Positions 15,162 to 23,938 of a stretch of 34,538 bases of DNA are shown one piece after another. The stretch lies in assembly GCA_002418625.1 (NCBI GenBank), contig DIEM01000056.1, forward strand, positions 1-34,538, in the 5' to 3' direction. This stretch comes from Firmicutes bacterium UBA5774 (lineage in GTDB: Bacteria > Bacillota > Clostridia > Peptostreptococcales > Anaerovoracaceae). The notes beneath the pieces were generated by a model that saw only the letters and a list, made by a program, of their open reading frames with translations, was not told the DNA's origin and ran no database searches. Numbering within the stretch: the first letter of the stretch is position 1; every line of letters begins with the position of its first letter. The position numbers and the translations under genes are program-made.

Positions 15162-16715
15162 ATGACCAGAATGATTAAAATTTTCGACACGACATTAAGA
15201 GATGGAGAGCAATCTCCCGGGTGCAGCATGAATCTCAAGGAAAAGATCGAGATGGCCAAGCAGCTGGAAAAAATGAAGGTCGATGTCATTGAAGCCGGCT
15301 TTGCCGCGTCCTCTCCTGGAGACTTTGCTTCAGTCAAGACGATAGCGGATACAATCAAGGATAGCGTGGTCGCAAGTCTCGCGAGGACCGTCGAAGGGGA
15401 TATCGACAGGGCGTGGGAGGCAATCAGGGGAGCGGCGTCCCCTAGGATCCATACCTTCATCGCGACATCCCCGATCCATATGCAGTACAAGCTTCAGATG
15501 GAGCCCGAAGCGGTTCTGGAAAGAGCCGTCGCAATGGTGAAGCATGCGAAAAAATACTGCTCGGATATCGAATTTTCTGCTGAGGATGCGACAAGAAGCG
15601 AGCCTGCGTTTCTGGCAAGGATTTTCGAAGCCGTCATCAAAGCAGGCGCGACGACGGTCAATATTCCGGATACTGTAGGATATACGACGCCGGACGAATT
15701 TTATGAATTCATCATGAAGGTTAAAAGCCAGGCGCCTTCGCTGGAAAAAATTGATATTTCCGTTCATTGCCATAATGATCTTGGCCTGGGCGTGGCTAAT
15801 TCGATTGCCGGCGTCAGGGCGGGCGCTTCCCAGATCGAATGCACGATCAACGGGATCGGCGAGCGGGCCGGAAATGCGGCTATGGAAGAGATTGTCATGG
15901 CCTTTCATACAAGAAAAGACATTTTAAACTGCGATACGAGGATCATTACGCAGGAAATCATGAGATCCTCAAACCTTCTGACCAGAATCACAGGGGTCAA
16001 GGTGCAGCCGAACAAGGCGATCGTGGGGGAAAATGCTTTTGCCCATGAGTCGGGCATCCATCAGCACGGCATGCTGAAGAACAAGGAAACCTACGAGATC
16101 ATGACGCCAGAGTCGGTCGGGCTCACGACGAGCATGATGGTGCTGGGCAAGCATTCAGGCAAGCATGCCTTCAGGAACAAGCTGAAAGAACTTGGCTACG
16201 AAGTGAATGAAACGGAATTGGAAGCGGCATTTGCCAGATTCAAGAGTATTGCCGACAAGAAAAAGCAGGTATATGATAGAGATATTGAAGCCATCCTGGC
16301 GAAGGAGACGGTTCAGGTGCCGAAAATTTATTCGACTGAACGATTCGTCATCACCAGCGGCAATACGATCACTTCAACGGCGACGATCATGCTGGTCAAG
16401 GACGGAAAGAAAATCGAAAAAGTCGCAAGAGGGGACGGCCCGATCGACGCGGCCTTCAAGGCTATTGAAAAAATCGTCGGCCGTGAGCTTGAGCTGGAGG
16501 ATTATCAGCTGCAATCCGTCACGGAAGGCCAGGACGCTCTGGGAGACGCCCTCGTCAAAATCAAGGGCAGCGACGGCGCCATCTATTCGGGCAGAGGTCT
16601 CAGCACGGATATAATCGAAGCGACGATCTACGCGTATGTCAATGCGGTCAATAAAATGATCTATCAGGAAATGCAGGGAAAAGCGGATACGGTCATTGAG
16701 CCGGTAACTTTATAG
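15162..16715 (+). CDS. leuA: 2-isopropylmalate synthase
   Basis: This is the first committed enzyme of leucine synthesis: it condenses acetyl-CoA with 2-oxoisovalerate to 2-isopropylmalate. The TIM barrel begins with FDTTLRDGEQ (metal-binding aspartate at residue 9). Metal ligands H202 and H204 lie in HCHND, and GIGERAGNAAMEEIV is the family signature. A linker and the C-terminal regulatory LeuA dimer domain (about residues 380-510) follow, where leucine feedback normally acts. The length of 517 residues is normal for the bacterial form. A strong AAAGGAGG precedes the ATG. Expression is set by the T-box upstream. A small hairpin (TTGCCGAA/TTCGGCAA, 16717-16740) without a T run lies between this gene and cimA. 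Confidence 0.97.
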   Translation: MTRMIKIFDTTLRDGEQSPGCSMNLKEKIEMAKQLEKMKVDVIEAGFAASSPGDFASVKTIADTIKDSVVASLARTVEGDIDRAWEAIRGAASPRIHTFIATSPIHMQYKLQMEPEAVLERAVAMVKHAKKYCSDIEFSAEDATRSEPAFLARIFEAVIKAGATTVNIPDTVGYTTPDEFYEFIMKVKSQAPSLEKIDISVHCHNDLGLGVANSIAGVRAGASQIECTINGIGERAGNAAMEEIVMAFHTRKDILNCDTRIITQEIMRSSNLLTRITGVKVQPNKAIVGENAFAHESGIHQHGMLKNKETYEIMTPESVGLTTSMMVLGKHSGKHAFRNKLKELGYEVNETELEAAFARFKSIADKKKQVYDRDIEAILAKETVQVPKIYSTERFVITSGNTITSTATIMLVKDGKKIEKVARGDGPIDAAFKAIEKIVGRELELEDYQLQSVTEGQDALGDALVKIKGSDGAIYSGRGLSTDIIEATIYAYVNAVNKMIYQEMQGKADTVIEPVTL

Positions 16716-16779
16716 ATTGCCGAAAATCCGGCTTCGGCAACGCAGCATCTCAAATTGCCGCCAAAAGGGAGGGGAATAG

Positions 16780-18369
16780 ATGAACAGGGAAATTAAGATA
16801 TTCGATTCATATTTGCGGGACGGCGCTCAGGCCAGGAATGTTTCGTTTTCCATTGAGGATAAGATCAAGATCCTGACGGCGCTGGACGAACTTGGCGTTG
16901 CGTATGTAGAAGCCGGAAATCCGGGCTCAAACAGCAAGGACAAGGAGTTTTTCGAGCGGGCAAAGCAGATGACGCTCAAGAATACGAAGCTGGCTGCCTT
17001 CGGAAGCACCAGACGCAAGGACATTGCGGTAGAGGACGACGACAACGTCCGGCAGCTGCTGTCGGCGGAAACCGATACGGTGGTGATTTTCGGCAAATCC
17101 TCGGATTTTCATGTGACAGACGTCATACAGACAAGCCTTGACGAAAATCTTGCGATGATCCAGGATACGGTCCGGTTTTTCAAGGAGAAAGGCAAGGAAG
17201 TCATTTACGATGCCGAGCATTTTTTCGACGGCTACAGAAGCAATGACCGCTATGCGCTGAGGACGCTGCAGGCGGCCAAGGACGGCGGGGCGGACTGCCT
17301 TGTGCTTTGTGATACCAATGGAGGCAGTTTTCCGGACGATATCTACGATATCACAAAGCTGATCCGCGATAAATTCAAGATGGAGATCGGGATCCACTGC
17401 CATAACGATACCGGAATGGCGGAAGCCAATTCCATCATGGCAGTCAAGGCAGGCGCGAACCACGTGCAGGGAACGTTCATCGGCATCGGGGAAAGATGCG
17501 GCAATGCCAATCTGGCGACGATCATCGCCAATCTGCAGCTCAAGAAGAACTACCGGTGCATACCGAAGGAGCAGATGGCGAGACTGACGGAAACGGCGAA
17601 ATATGTGGCGGAGGTCACCAATATCAGCTTGAATCCGGGGGCGCCTTATGTCGGGAACAATGCGTTCGCCCATAAGGGCGGCATGCATATCGACGGCGTG
17701 AACAAGGCGTCGGATTCCTTTGAACACATATCGCCTGAGCTGGTAGGGAACGTAAGGACATTCCTGATGTCCGAAGTCTCCGGTAAAAATGCAATCATGA
17801 AGATGATACAAAAGATCGACTCGTCTATAACCAAGTCCTCAAAAGAGGCGAAAGAGCTGGTCGACATCCTGAAGGATATGGAGCATGACGGATATCAGTT
17901 CGAGGGCGCCGAAACATCCTTTGAGATGATGGTCCGCAAGCATCTCGGCAAATACAGGCCGTTTTTCCGGGTAAGCTACTACAGGATCATCGAGGAGGAT
18001 CCCGAATCCTCCAAAGAACACAGCTCTACGGCAATGATCAAGATCGAGGTGGACGGCAGTGAAGAAATCACGGCCAGCGAAGGGAACGGACCGGTCAACG
18101 CTCTTGACAAGGCCATGCGAAAGGCCATCGAGGTGTTCTATCCGCATCTTAAAGAAATGAAGCTCGTCGACTACAAGGTCAGGGTCATCGATTCAGGCGC
18201 CTCGGCATCAAAGGTCAGGGTACTGATCGAATCGACGGATGGACTGTCCAACTGGACTACAGTCGGCGTTTCCACGAATATTATCGAAGCCAGTATGCTG
18301 GCGCTGATGGATTCCATCGAGTATAAGCTTCTCAAGGACGACGAGGAGAAAAGAGCGGTTCAAAATTAA
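16780..18369 (+). CDS. cimA: (R)-citramalate synthase
   Basis: A paralogue of LeuA that condenses pyruvate with acetyl-CoA to (R)-citramalate, the threonine-independent entry to isoleucine. The family is recognised by the IFDSYLRDGAQ start, KDIAVEDDDNVRQLL, IYDAEHFFDGY, LCDTNGG, HCHNDTGMAEANS (metal ligands H206 and H208) and GIGERCGNANL. The AHKGGMHIDGV segment and a C-terminal LeuA-type dimer domain (about 385-520) complete it. The 529 residues are normal. GGGAGG precedes the ATG. Its position between leuA and leuC is meaningful: LeuCD and LeuB also convert citramalate onward to 2-oxobutanoate, so one operon supplies both branched-chain routes. The main alternative, a homocitrate-type or second isopropylmalate synthase, is unlikely given these motifs. 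Confidence 0.94.
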   Translation: MNREIKIFDSYLRDGAQARNVSFSIEDKIKILTALDELGVAYVEAGNPGSNSKDKEFFERAKQMTLKNTKLAAFGSTRRKDIAVEDDDNVRQLLSAETDTVVIFGKSSDFHVTDVIQTSLDENLAMIQDTVRFFKEKGKEVIYDAEHFFDGYRSNDRYALRTLQAAKDGGADCLVLCDTNGGSFPDDIYDITKLIRDKFKMEIGIHCHNDTGMAEANSIMAVKAGANHVQGTFIGIGERCGNANLATIIANLQLKKNYRCIPKEQMARLTETAKYVAEVTNISLNPGAPYVGNNAFAHKGGMHIDGVNKASDSFEHISPELVGNVRTFLMSEVSGKNAIMKMIQKIDSSITKSSKEAKELVDILKDMEHDGYQFEGAETSFEMMVRKHLGKYRPFFRVSYYRIIEEDPESSKEHSSTAMIKIEVDGSEEITASEGNGPVNALDKAMRKAIEVFYPHLKEMKLVDYKVRVIDSGASASKVRVLIESTDGLSNWTTVGVSTNIIEASMLALMDSIEYKLLKDDEEKRAVQN

Positions 18370-18408
18370 ATCCATATAGAGAATTGAAACAGTAGGAGGA
18401 AAATTATA

Positions 18409-19668
18409 ATGGGAATGACCATGACACAGAAGATCCTTGCGGCGCATGCGGGGCTTCCGGAAGTGAAGGCGGGGCAGTTTATAGAAGCTGACCTGGATAT
18501 CGTCCTTGGCAACGATGTCACGACGCCGGTGGCCATAAATGAATTCAGGAAAATGGGTGCGAAGGGCGTTTTTGACAAGAAAAAGGTTGTCATCGTGCCG
18601 GATCATTTTACACCGAACAAGGACATCAAAGCGGCTGAGCAGTGCAAGAAAATCAGGGAATTCGCCGTGGACGAAGATATTGAGAATTATTTCGAGGTAG
18701 GGCAGATGGGCATCGAGCATGCGCTCCTGCCTGAAAAGGGACTTGTCGTCGCCGGAGACGTTGTGATCGGCGCGGATTCCCATACATGCACCTATGGCGC
18801 CCTGGGCGCTTTCTCGACAGGCATCGGCTCTACGGACATGGCGGCTGGAATGGCAAGGGGAAAAGCGTGGTTCAAAGTCCCATCCGCCATCAAGTTTGAG
18901 CTTGTCGGCAAAATGGGCAAGTGGGTCAGCGGCAAAGATGTGATCCTTCATATAATCGGCATGATCGGCGTCGACGGCGCCCTATACAAATCTATGGAAT
19001 TCATGGGTGAGGGACTCGGAAATCTGAGCATGGACGATAGGCTGGCAATGGCGAACATGGCTATAGAAGCAGGCGGCAAGAACGGCATCTTCATGGTCGA
19101 TGATAAGACCATCGCCTTCATGGAAGAAGCAGGCAGCAAACCTTATAAAATCTTTGCGCCGGATGAGGACGCAGAATATGACGAAACATACGTTATCGAT
19201 CTTTCGAAGATCAGGCCGACCGTCGCTTTCCCGCATCTTCCGGACAATACCAGGACCATTGATGAAGTAGGTGATGTGAAGATCGATCAGGTTGTCATCG
19301 GTTCCTGCACCAACGGAAGAATGGAGGACATGCGTGTCGCGGCCTCCATCCTGAAGGGAAAGAAAGTGGCGAAGAATCTCAGAGTCATCATTTTCCCGGG
19401 GACGCAGAAGATTTATCTGCAGTGCATCGATGAAGGCTTGGCGCGCATATTCGTGGAAGCCGGCGCCGTCTTCTCGACACCGACCTGCGGACCGTGCCTG
19501 GGCGGCCATATGGGCATCCTGGCAGCAGGAGAAAGAGCCGTTGCAACGACAAACAGAAATTTCGTCGGCAGGATGGGCCATCCGGAATCGGAGGTTTATC
19601 TGGCGAGCCCCGCAGTCGCCGCGGCATCGGCACTGACCGGAAAAATCAGCAACCCGGAACTCCTGTAG
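18409..19668 (+). CDS. leuC: 3-isopropylmalate dehydratase large subunit
   Basis: This aconitase-family subunit binds the [4Fe-4S] cluster and, with LeuD, isomerises 2-isopropylmalate to 3-isopropylmalate; the same complex probably also handles citramalate. The cluster cysteines are C300 (GSCTNGR), C360 and C363 (TCGPCLGG). The segments VIVPDHFTPN, GADSHTCTYGALG and FSTGIGSTDMA are typical. At 419 residues it is the shorter archaeal/clostridial type rather than the roughly 465-residue enterobacterial type. TAGGAGG lies ahead of the ATG. The 65-base gap to leuD contains a small GCCGGA/TCCGGC hairpin without a T tract. Confidence 0.96.
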   Translation: MGMTMTQKILAAHAGLPEVKAGQFIEADLDIVLGNDVTTPVAINEFRKMGAKGVFDKKKVVIVPDHFTPNKDIKAAEQCKKIREFAVDEDIENYFEVGQMGIEHALLPEKGLVVAGDVVIGADSHTCTYGALGAFSTGIGSTDMAAGMARGKAWFKVPSAIKFELVGKMGKWVSGKDVILHIIGMIGVDGALYKSMEFMGEGLGNLSMDDRLAMANMAIEAGGKNGIFMVDDKTIAFMEEAGSKPYKIFAPDEDAEYDETYVIDLSKIRPTVAFPHLPDNTRTIDEVGDVKIDQVVIGSCTNGRMEDMRVAASILKGKKVAKNLRVIIFPGTQKIYLQCIDEGLARIFVEAGAVFSTPTCGPCLGGHMGILAAGERAVATTNRNFVGRMGHPESEVYLASPAVAAASALTGKISNPELL

Positions 19669-19733
19669 GGCAGCATTGGCAAAAGCCGGAGCATCCGGCC
19701 GAAATGTAGTAATTAATGAAAAGAGGTATAGAT

Positions 19734-20222
19734 ATGATCAATAAAGGCAAAGTATTCAAATACGGAGACAATGTCGACACTGACGTCATCATTCCGGCAA
19801 GGTACCTGAACACATCGGATCCTGCGGAGCTTGCGAAGCATTGCATGGAAGACATCGACGCCGATTTTGTCAACAAGGTCTGCGAGGGAGATATCATCGT
19901 CGCGGACAAGAACTTCGGATGCGGCTCCTCCCGTGAGCATGCGCCGATCGCGATCAAGGCGTCCGGCGTCTCCTGCGTCATTGCGTCGACCTTCGCAAGA
20001 ATATTTTATAGAAACGCTTTCAATACCGGATTGCCGATCCTTGAATGTGAAGAGGCGGCTGAAAAGATCGATGCCGGAGACGAAGTGGAAGTCGATTTCG
20101 CAACCGGCGAAATCAGGAATATTACCAAGGGTGAAACTTATCAAGCGGAGCCGTTTCCGGAATTCATCCGGAAGATCATCGACTGTGACGGCCTTGTGAA
20201 CTATGTAAAGGAGAACATTTGA
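19734..20222 (+). CDS. leuD: 3-isopropylmalate dehydratase small subunit
   Basis: This is the swivelling-domain partner of LeuC, with the substrate-recognition loop. Conserved segments are VDTDVIIPARYLN, ADKNFGCGSSREHAPIAIKA (substrate-binding GSSR), FARIFYRNAFNTGLP and the central FATGEIRN. Length is 162 residues, as expected for the short type that pairs with this LeuC. The ATG at 19734 is chosen over 19716 because AGAGGT lies 6 bases upstream of it and the family begins with KGKVFKYGDN. Its stop overlaps the leuB start in a TGATG junction, so leuD and leuB are translationally coupled. Confidence 0.95.
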   Translation: MINKGKVFKYGDNVDTDVIIPARYLNTSDPAELAKHCMEDIDADFVNKVCEGDIIVADKNFGCGSSREHAPIAIKASGVSCVIASTFARIFYRNAFNTGLPILECEEAAEKIDAGDEVEVDFATGEIRNITKGETYQAEPFPEFIRKIIDCDGLVNYVKENI

Positions 20223-21292
20223 TGGAATACAGAATCGCAGTTGTGCCGGGGGACGGCATCGGACCCGACGTCATTTCGGAAACCATTAAAGTGCTGGATA
20301 AAGTCGGCGAGAAATTCGGCCATAAGTTTCATTACACTGAGGTGCTTGCAGGCGGGGCGGCGCTGGACGCGACCGGCGTGCCTCTGCCGGCGGAGACCCT
20401 GGAAGTCTGCAAGAATAGTGATGCTGTGCTCCTTGGCGCTGTCGGCGGAATCAAATGGGACACGCTGCCCGGAGATCAAAGGCCGGAGCAGGCCCTGCTG
20501 GGACTTCGAAAAGGCCTTGGGCTTTTTGCCAACATCAGGCCGGCGATTCTTTTTGACCAGTTGAAGGAGGCCTGCCCCCTCAAATCGGAGATAACAGCCG
20601 GGGGGCTTGATATTGTCGTGATCCGAGAGTTGACCGGCGGCATCTATTTCGGTGAAAAGGGCTTCAGGGACACGGAGATGGGAAAAGCCGCCTACGATGT
20701 GGAAATCTATGCCGAGGAAGAAGTGCGCAGGATCGCCGTGGTCGGCTTTGAAACAGCCATGAAGCGCGGGAAGAAGCTGATGAGCGTGGACAAGGCCAAT
20801 ATTCTTGAAAGTTCCAGACTGTGGCGCAAGGTTGTCACAGAAGTGGCGAAGGATTATCCCGAAGTCCAGCTGAGCCATATGTACGTGGACAATGCGGCAA
20901 TGCAGCTTGTCCGCAATCCCAAGCAGTTCGATGTGATCGTGACCAGCAATATATTCGGGGACATCCTTTCGGACGAAGCCAGCATGATTACGGGCTCCAT
21001 CGGCATGCTGCCCTCCGCCAGCCTGAGGGAGGGCAACTTTGGCATGTACGAGCCGGTGCACGGCAGTGCTCCGGATATCGCCGGACAGGACAAGGCAAAC
21101 CCAATGGCCACTATTTTATCGGCGGCCATGATGCTCAGATATACCTTCAACCTGCCGCGGGAAGCTGACGCGATCGAAGCGGCAGTCAGCAAGGTGCTTG
21201 ACCAGGGTGTAAGAACCGGGGACATTATGAGCGAAGGCATGCAGCTCATCGGAACGTCGGAAGCCGGTAGAAGGATCAGGGAAGCCATATAG
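20222..21292 (+). CDS. leuB: 3-isopropylmalate dehydrogenase
   Basis: NAD-dependent oxidation and decarboxylation of 3-isopropylmalate to 2-oxoisocaproate; the same enzyme can act on the citramalate-derived intermediate towards isoleucine. The 356-residue protein shows VVPGDGIGPDV at the start, GAVGGIKWD, the catalytic region RELTGGIYFGEKG, and the metal-binding MITGSIGMLPSASL. The NAD-binding GSAPDIAGQDKANP follows. A GGAGAAC ribosome site lies 7-8 bases before the ATG at 20222. It is the last gene of the leu operon; the 58-base gap to the convergent mocR gene shows no clear terminator. Confidence 0.97.
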   Translation: MEYRIAVVPGDGIGPDVISETIKVLDKVGEKFGHKFHYTEVLAGGAALDATGVPLPAETLEVCKNSDAVLLGAVGGIKWDTLPGDQRPEQALLGLRKGLGLFANIRPAILFDQLKEACPLKSEITAGGLDIVVIRELTGGIYFGEKGFRDTEMGKAAYDVEIYAEEEVRRIAVVGFETAMKRGKKLMSVDKANILESSRLWRKVVTEVAKDYPEVQLSHMYVDNAAMQLVRNPKQFDVIVTSNIFGDILSDEASMITGSIGMLPSASLREGNFGMYEPVHGSAPDIAGQDKANPMATILSAAMMLRYTFNLPREADAIEAAVSKVLDQGVRTGDIMSEGMQLIGTSEAGRRIREAI

Positions 21293-21350
21293 CCGCCCTT
21301 GATTCAGCAAAAGGCTTCAGGCTGCAGCGCTTCGCTTCCGGGACGACGCG

Positions 21351-22748
21351 TCAAGGAGCATCCCAGAGGGCTGACAGCCTTTTGATTGCCGGGTCGATAT
21401 CGGCCAGGGGAATCCGCGTATAATAGAAAATGAGGGCGATATTCTCTTTCAGGAGTTTCTGAAAGGTGAACCGCGCGACAGGAACAATCTGGATCCCCAG
21501 AGCGGCAGCCTCACGGCACAGCTGCTCCGGGGATTTTTTTCCGCTGAATTCAAGCAGCATCTGGACGCCGGAGCTGTTATTCAGTATCTTGACGAACCCA
21601 CCCATATGTTTATTGATCGCGTCGGTAGCGGCGTGGACTTTCTGGGAATTGAGCTTGCGCAGGCGTTTGATATTTGCCTGGTACATGCCGTTCTGCATAT
21701 AGAGGGCCAGCGTTAGCTGCTCGGCCTTGGAGCAGGTCTGGGTGTAATCGCCCTGTATTTTCCTAAAAAGGCGCAGCATCGCAGCGGGCAGGACCATATA
21801 ACTGATCTTGATCGCAGGGAAAAGGGTCGAGGAGAACGATCCTAGGTAGACGACGTTTTCGCTTTTGCCAAGTCCCTGCAATGCCGGCACAGGCCGGCCG
21901 AAATATCGCAGCTCGCTGTCGTAATCGTCTTCGATGATGATGCTTCCGTTTTTGTCCGCCCATTCGAGAAGGGCATAGCGCCGTGCGACGGGCATGACGA
22001 AGCCCATGGGAAACTGGTTGGACGGACTGACGTAAACAGCGCATGGAATGCCGCCCGGCAGATCCTCGATGCGGATGCCATCCTTGGAGACCGATATGGG
22101 AATGATGCCGAAGCCCTTATCTATGAAGGCGCTCCGGACCGGCCGATATCCGGGGTCTTCGAAGGCGGCATATTCGATATCCATCATGCCCAGTATCACG
22201 GAAAGCAATCCGGTGATCTGTTGTGTGCCGGCACCGATGACGATTTGGTCCGGAGAGCAGTTGACCCCTCTGGATTGGTAAATATATCTGGAAATCTGGA
22301 CCCGCAGGATCTCTTCTCCCTGAGGAAGGCCTTCTTCGAGCAGAAGCGCGGGATAGTCGTTCAGGATTTTGTTCATGCATTTTTTCCATTTAATGAAATC
22401 AAAGGAATTCAAGTCGGAATAGTATTTCTCCACAGGAACATCGTCTAAAACCGATACACTGTGATGGTTTTCGTTCCCATTGTATTCATAAGAGGAAGGA
22501 CGCACGGCGGCTATATTATTGACAAAGTACCCGGATTGAGGCCGGCTGCCGATATATCCTTCGACCTGCAGCTGGCTGTAAGCGAGCTCTACAGTGGTCA
22601 GGCTGACTGCCAGATTTTTTGAAAACCCCCTAAGGGACGGGAGCTTTTCGCCGGCGCTCAGGCTGCCGTCCAGCACAGCCTTGCGGATATGGTCATATAA
22701 TTGTATGTATAGCGGTGTCGGTGAATCGTGATCCAAAACGGGCAGCAT
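21351..22748 (-). CDS. MocR/PdxR-type GntR regulator with PLP-binding aminotransferase domain
   Basis: This 465-residue regulator combines an N-terminal GntR winged helix (PLYIQLYDHIRKAVLDGSLSAGEKLPS, residues about 10-80) with a fold-type I aminotransferase-like domain. The PLP-site features are VIGAGTQQITGLLS, EDPGYRP, YVSPSNQFPMG, IIEDDYDSELRY and the lysine in LFPAIKISY that would form the Schiff base. The start is the ATG at 22748, because GGAGG lies 7 bases upstream and the frame upstream is AT-rich leader. Such proteins sense vitamin B6 (PdxR, activating pyridoxal synthesis or uptake) or amino-acid signals (GabR). Divergence from an ECF S component at 22901 supports B6 sensing, but no pdxST genes are present here. 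Confidence 0.88.
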   Translation of the reverse strand: MLPVLDHDSPTPLYIQLYDHIRKAVLDGSLSAGEKLPSLRGFSKNLAVSLTTVELAYSQLQVEGYIGSRPQSGYFVNNIAAVRPSSYEYNGNENHHSVSVLDDVPVEKYYSDLNSFDFIKWKKCMNKILNDYPALLLEEGLPQGEEILRVQISRYIYQSRGVNCSPDQIVIGAGTQQITGLLSVILGMMDIEYAAFEDPGYRPVRSAFIDKGFGIIPISVSKDGIRIEDLPGGIPCAVYVSPSNQFPMGFVMPVARRYALLEWADKNGSIIIEDDYDSELRYFGRPVPALQGLGKSENVVYLGSFSSTLFPAIKISYMVLPAAMLRLFRKIQGDYTQTCSKAEQLTLALYMQNGMYQANIKRLRKLNSQKVHAATDAINKHMGGFVKILNNSSGVQMLLEFSGKKSPEQLCREAAALGIQIVPVARFTFQKLLKENIALIFYYTRIPLADIDPAIKRLSALWDAP

Positions 22749-22781
22749 CAGGCAACCTCCAAACTGTATATATAAAAAAAG

Positions 22782-22810
22782 TTGAAATTGCATATATGAA
22801 CATGTACAAT
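22782..22810 (+). promoter_or_regulatory. Promoter of the ECF S-component gene
   Basis: TTGAAA and TACAAT are separated by 17 bases. The region between the divergent regulator and transporter (22749-22900) is AT-rich, contains ATATAT and ACATGT half-palindromes, and is the likely binding region of the MocR protein; no clear operator repeat could be assigned. Confidence 0.6.
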
Positions 22811-22900
22811 TTTATGGTTATTATATATTATAGAGCAATTATTTTCAAGATAATCTTAAAAACAAGCAAACGAAAACAACTGAAAGAAGGATTGAAGAAA

Positions 22901-23683
22901 ATGGAGAACACTGCAAACCTGGTCAACACCAAAAAAATAATCATGACCGGCCTGATGATGGCACTCGTCACTGTTTCAACAATGGTGCTCATGGTTCCGG
23001 TTCCTTTTACAAATGGCTACATCCATTTGGGAGACAGCATGATATTCCTGTCTGTCCTGATTCTAGGATGGCGCTATGGAGCAGTTGCTGCAGGAGTCGG
23101 ATCGGCATTGGCAGATCTGTTCGTCGGTTACGCGAACTGGGCGCCATGGACACTTTGCATCAAAGGGCTTATGGCGCTGATGATGGGCCTTGCGATCGAG
23201 AAGTGCATCAAAAACAGAAGGAACATAATTCTGCTTAGCCTTGTCACGGCGGGGGCTTGGGCGGTATTCAACCTGGCGATCAATTATATCATTGATTATC
23301 AGGCAAAAAACAATGCGGCTGCGCTTCTTTCGGATGATGTTCCGGACATGACCGCTTTGGGGACGTTCCTTGGGGAGGTCCAGAGCCAGCTGATGCTGGT
23401 GGCGCTTCTGATACCGGTGTTTCTGATCATCATAGCGATTTATATACGCAAGAAGGAGCATATGGTCATTCCGGTCTACCAAATCCTTGGAATGACGCTT
23501 GCCGGGCTCTGGATGGTATTCGGCTATTATATCGCTGCCGGGCTTATGTATGGGAATTTTGCGGTCGCGGCGTTCAGCATACCCTGGAACATGGTCCAGT
23601 TCATTGTCGGGTTCCTGATCGCAGCGCTGGTAACAGCTGCGCTTCTCAAAACACCGGCGAAAAAATTCTTTGCTTATAGTTAG
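22901..23683 (+). CDS. ECF transporter S component, possibly for vitamin B6
   Basis: This 260-residue integral membrane protein has about six helices and looks like an energy-coupling-factor substrate-binding (S) subunit. Evidence is the N-terminal MTGLMMALVTVSTMVLMVPVP helix, the loop FTNGYIHLGDSMIFL, and GAVAAGVGSALADLFVGYANWAPWT. The last two are hallmarks of the COG4720 (ECF_trnsprt / riboflavin-transporter-like) group. S components share the ATPase and T units encoded elsewhere; none are in this window. The ATG at 22901 has an AGAAGG ribosome site; earlier in-frame codons lie in AT-rich leader. Divergence from a MocR-type PLP regulator suggests a B6 vitamer as substrate, similar to the PdxU proposal; this is inference from context. 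A strong terminator follows. Confidence 0.82.
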   Translation: MENTANLVNTKKIIMTGLMMALVTVSTMVLMVPVPFTNGYIHLGDSMIFLSVLILGWRYGAVAAGVGSALADLFVGYANWAPWTLCIKGLMALMMGLAIEKCIKNRRNIILLSLVTAGAWAVFNLAINYIIDYQAKNNAAALLSDDVPDMTALGTFLGEVQSQLMLVALLIPVFLIIIAIYIRKKEHMVIPVYQILGMTLAGLWMVFGYYIAAGLMYGNFAVAAFSIPWNMVQFIVGFLIAALVTAALLKTPAKKFFAYS

Positions 23684-23758
23684 GACGGCGGCTCGAGGAC
23701 AGCTGTTATAATATGCTTTATGCCAGCGATAAATTGGGCTTTTTCTAATATGGATGAT

Positions 23759-23812
23759 GCCGGTGACGAACTTCTGCCAATGCAGGATTTCGTCACCGGC
23801 AATATTTTTTTC
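23759..23812 (+). terminator. Strong rho-independent terminator
   Basis: GCCGGTGACGAA (23759-23770) pairs perfectly with TTCGTCACCGGC (23789-23800), followed by AATATTTTTTT. It closes the ECF gene. Confidence 0.9.
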
Positions 23813-23858
23813 ACAGATATCTGACGCAAAAAATTGATGGATGAAAAATAGGGAACTG

Positions 23859-23867
23859 TGGTAGAAT
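23859..23867 (+). promoter_or_regulatory. Extended -10 promoter before the glycosyltransferase gene
   Basis: TGGTAGAAT gives a TGn extended -10 at 23859-23867 (TAGAAT 23862-23867); the -35 at the ideal spacing is poor. The transcript start would be about 23874, 65 bases before the ATG. Confidence 0.45.
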
Positions 23868-23938
23868 TAAACTGGTTTCAATAGAAGCGCGATGGCTTCA
23901 ATACAGAGAATAACATCGAAAATGAATGGGGGAAAGAC

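Noticed and set aside
16927..17811. Long minus-strand open frame (294 codons) inside cimA
   Set aside because: It lies opposite a gene with all family motifs, has no ribosome site and no recognisable domain; long antisense frames are expected from the codon bias.
20201..21061. Long minus-strand open frame opposite leuB
   Set aside because: Shadow of leuB, which has complete motifs and coupled translation with leuD.
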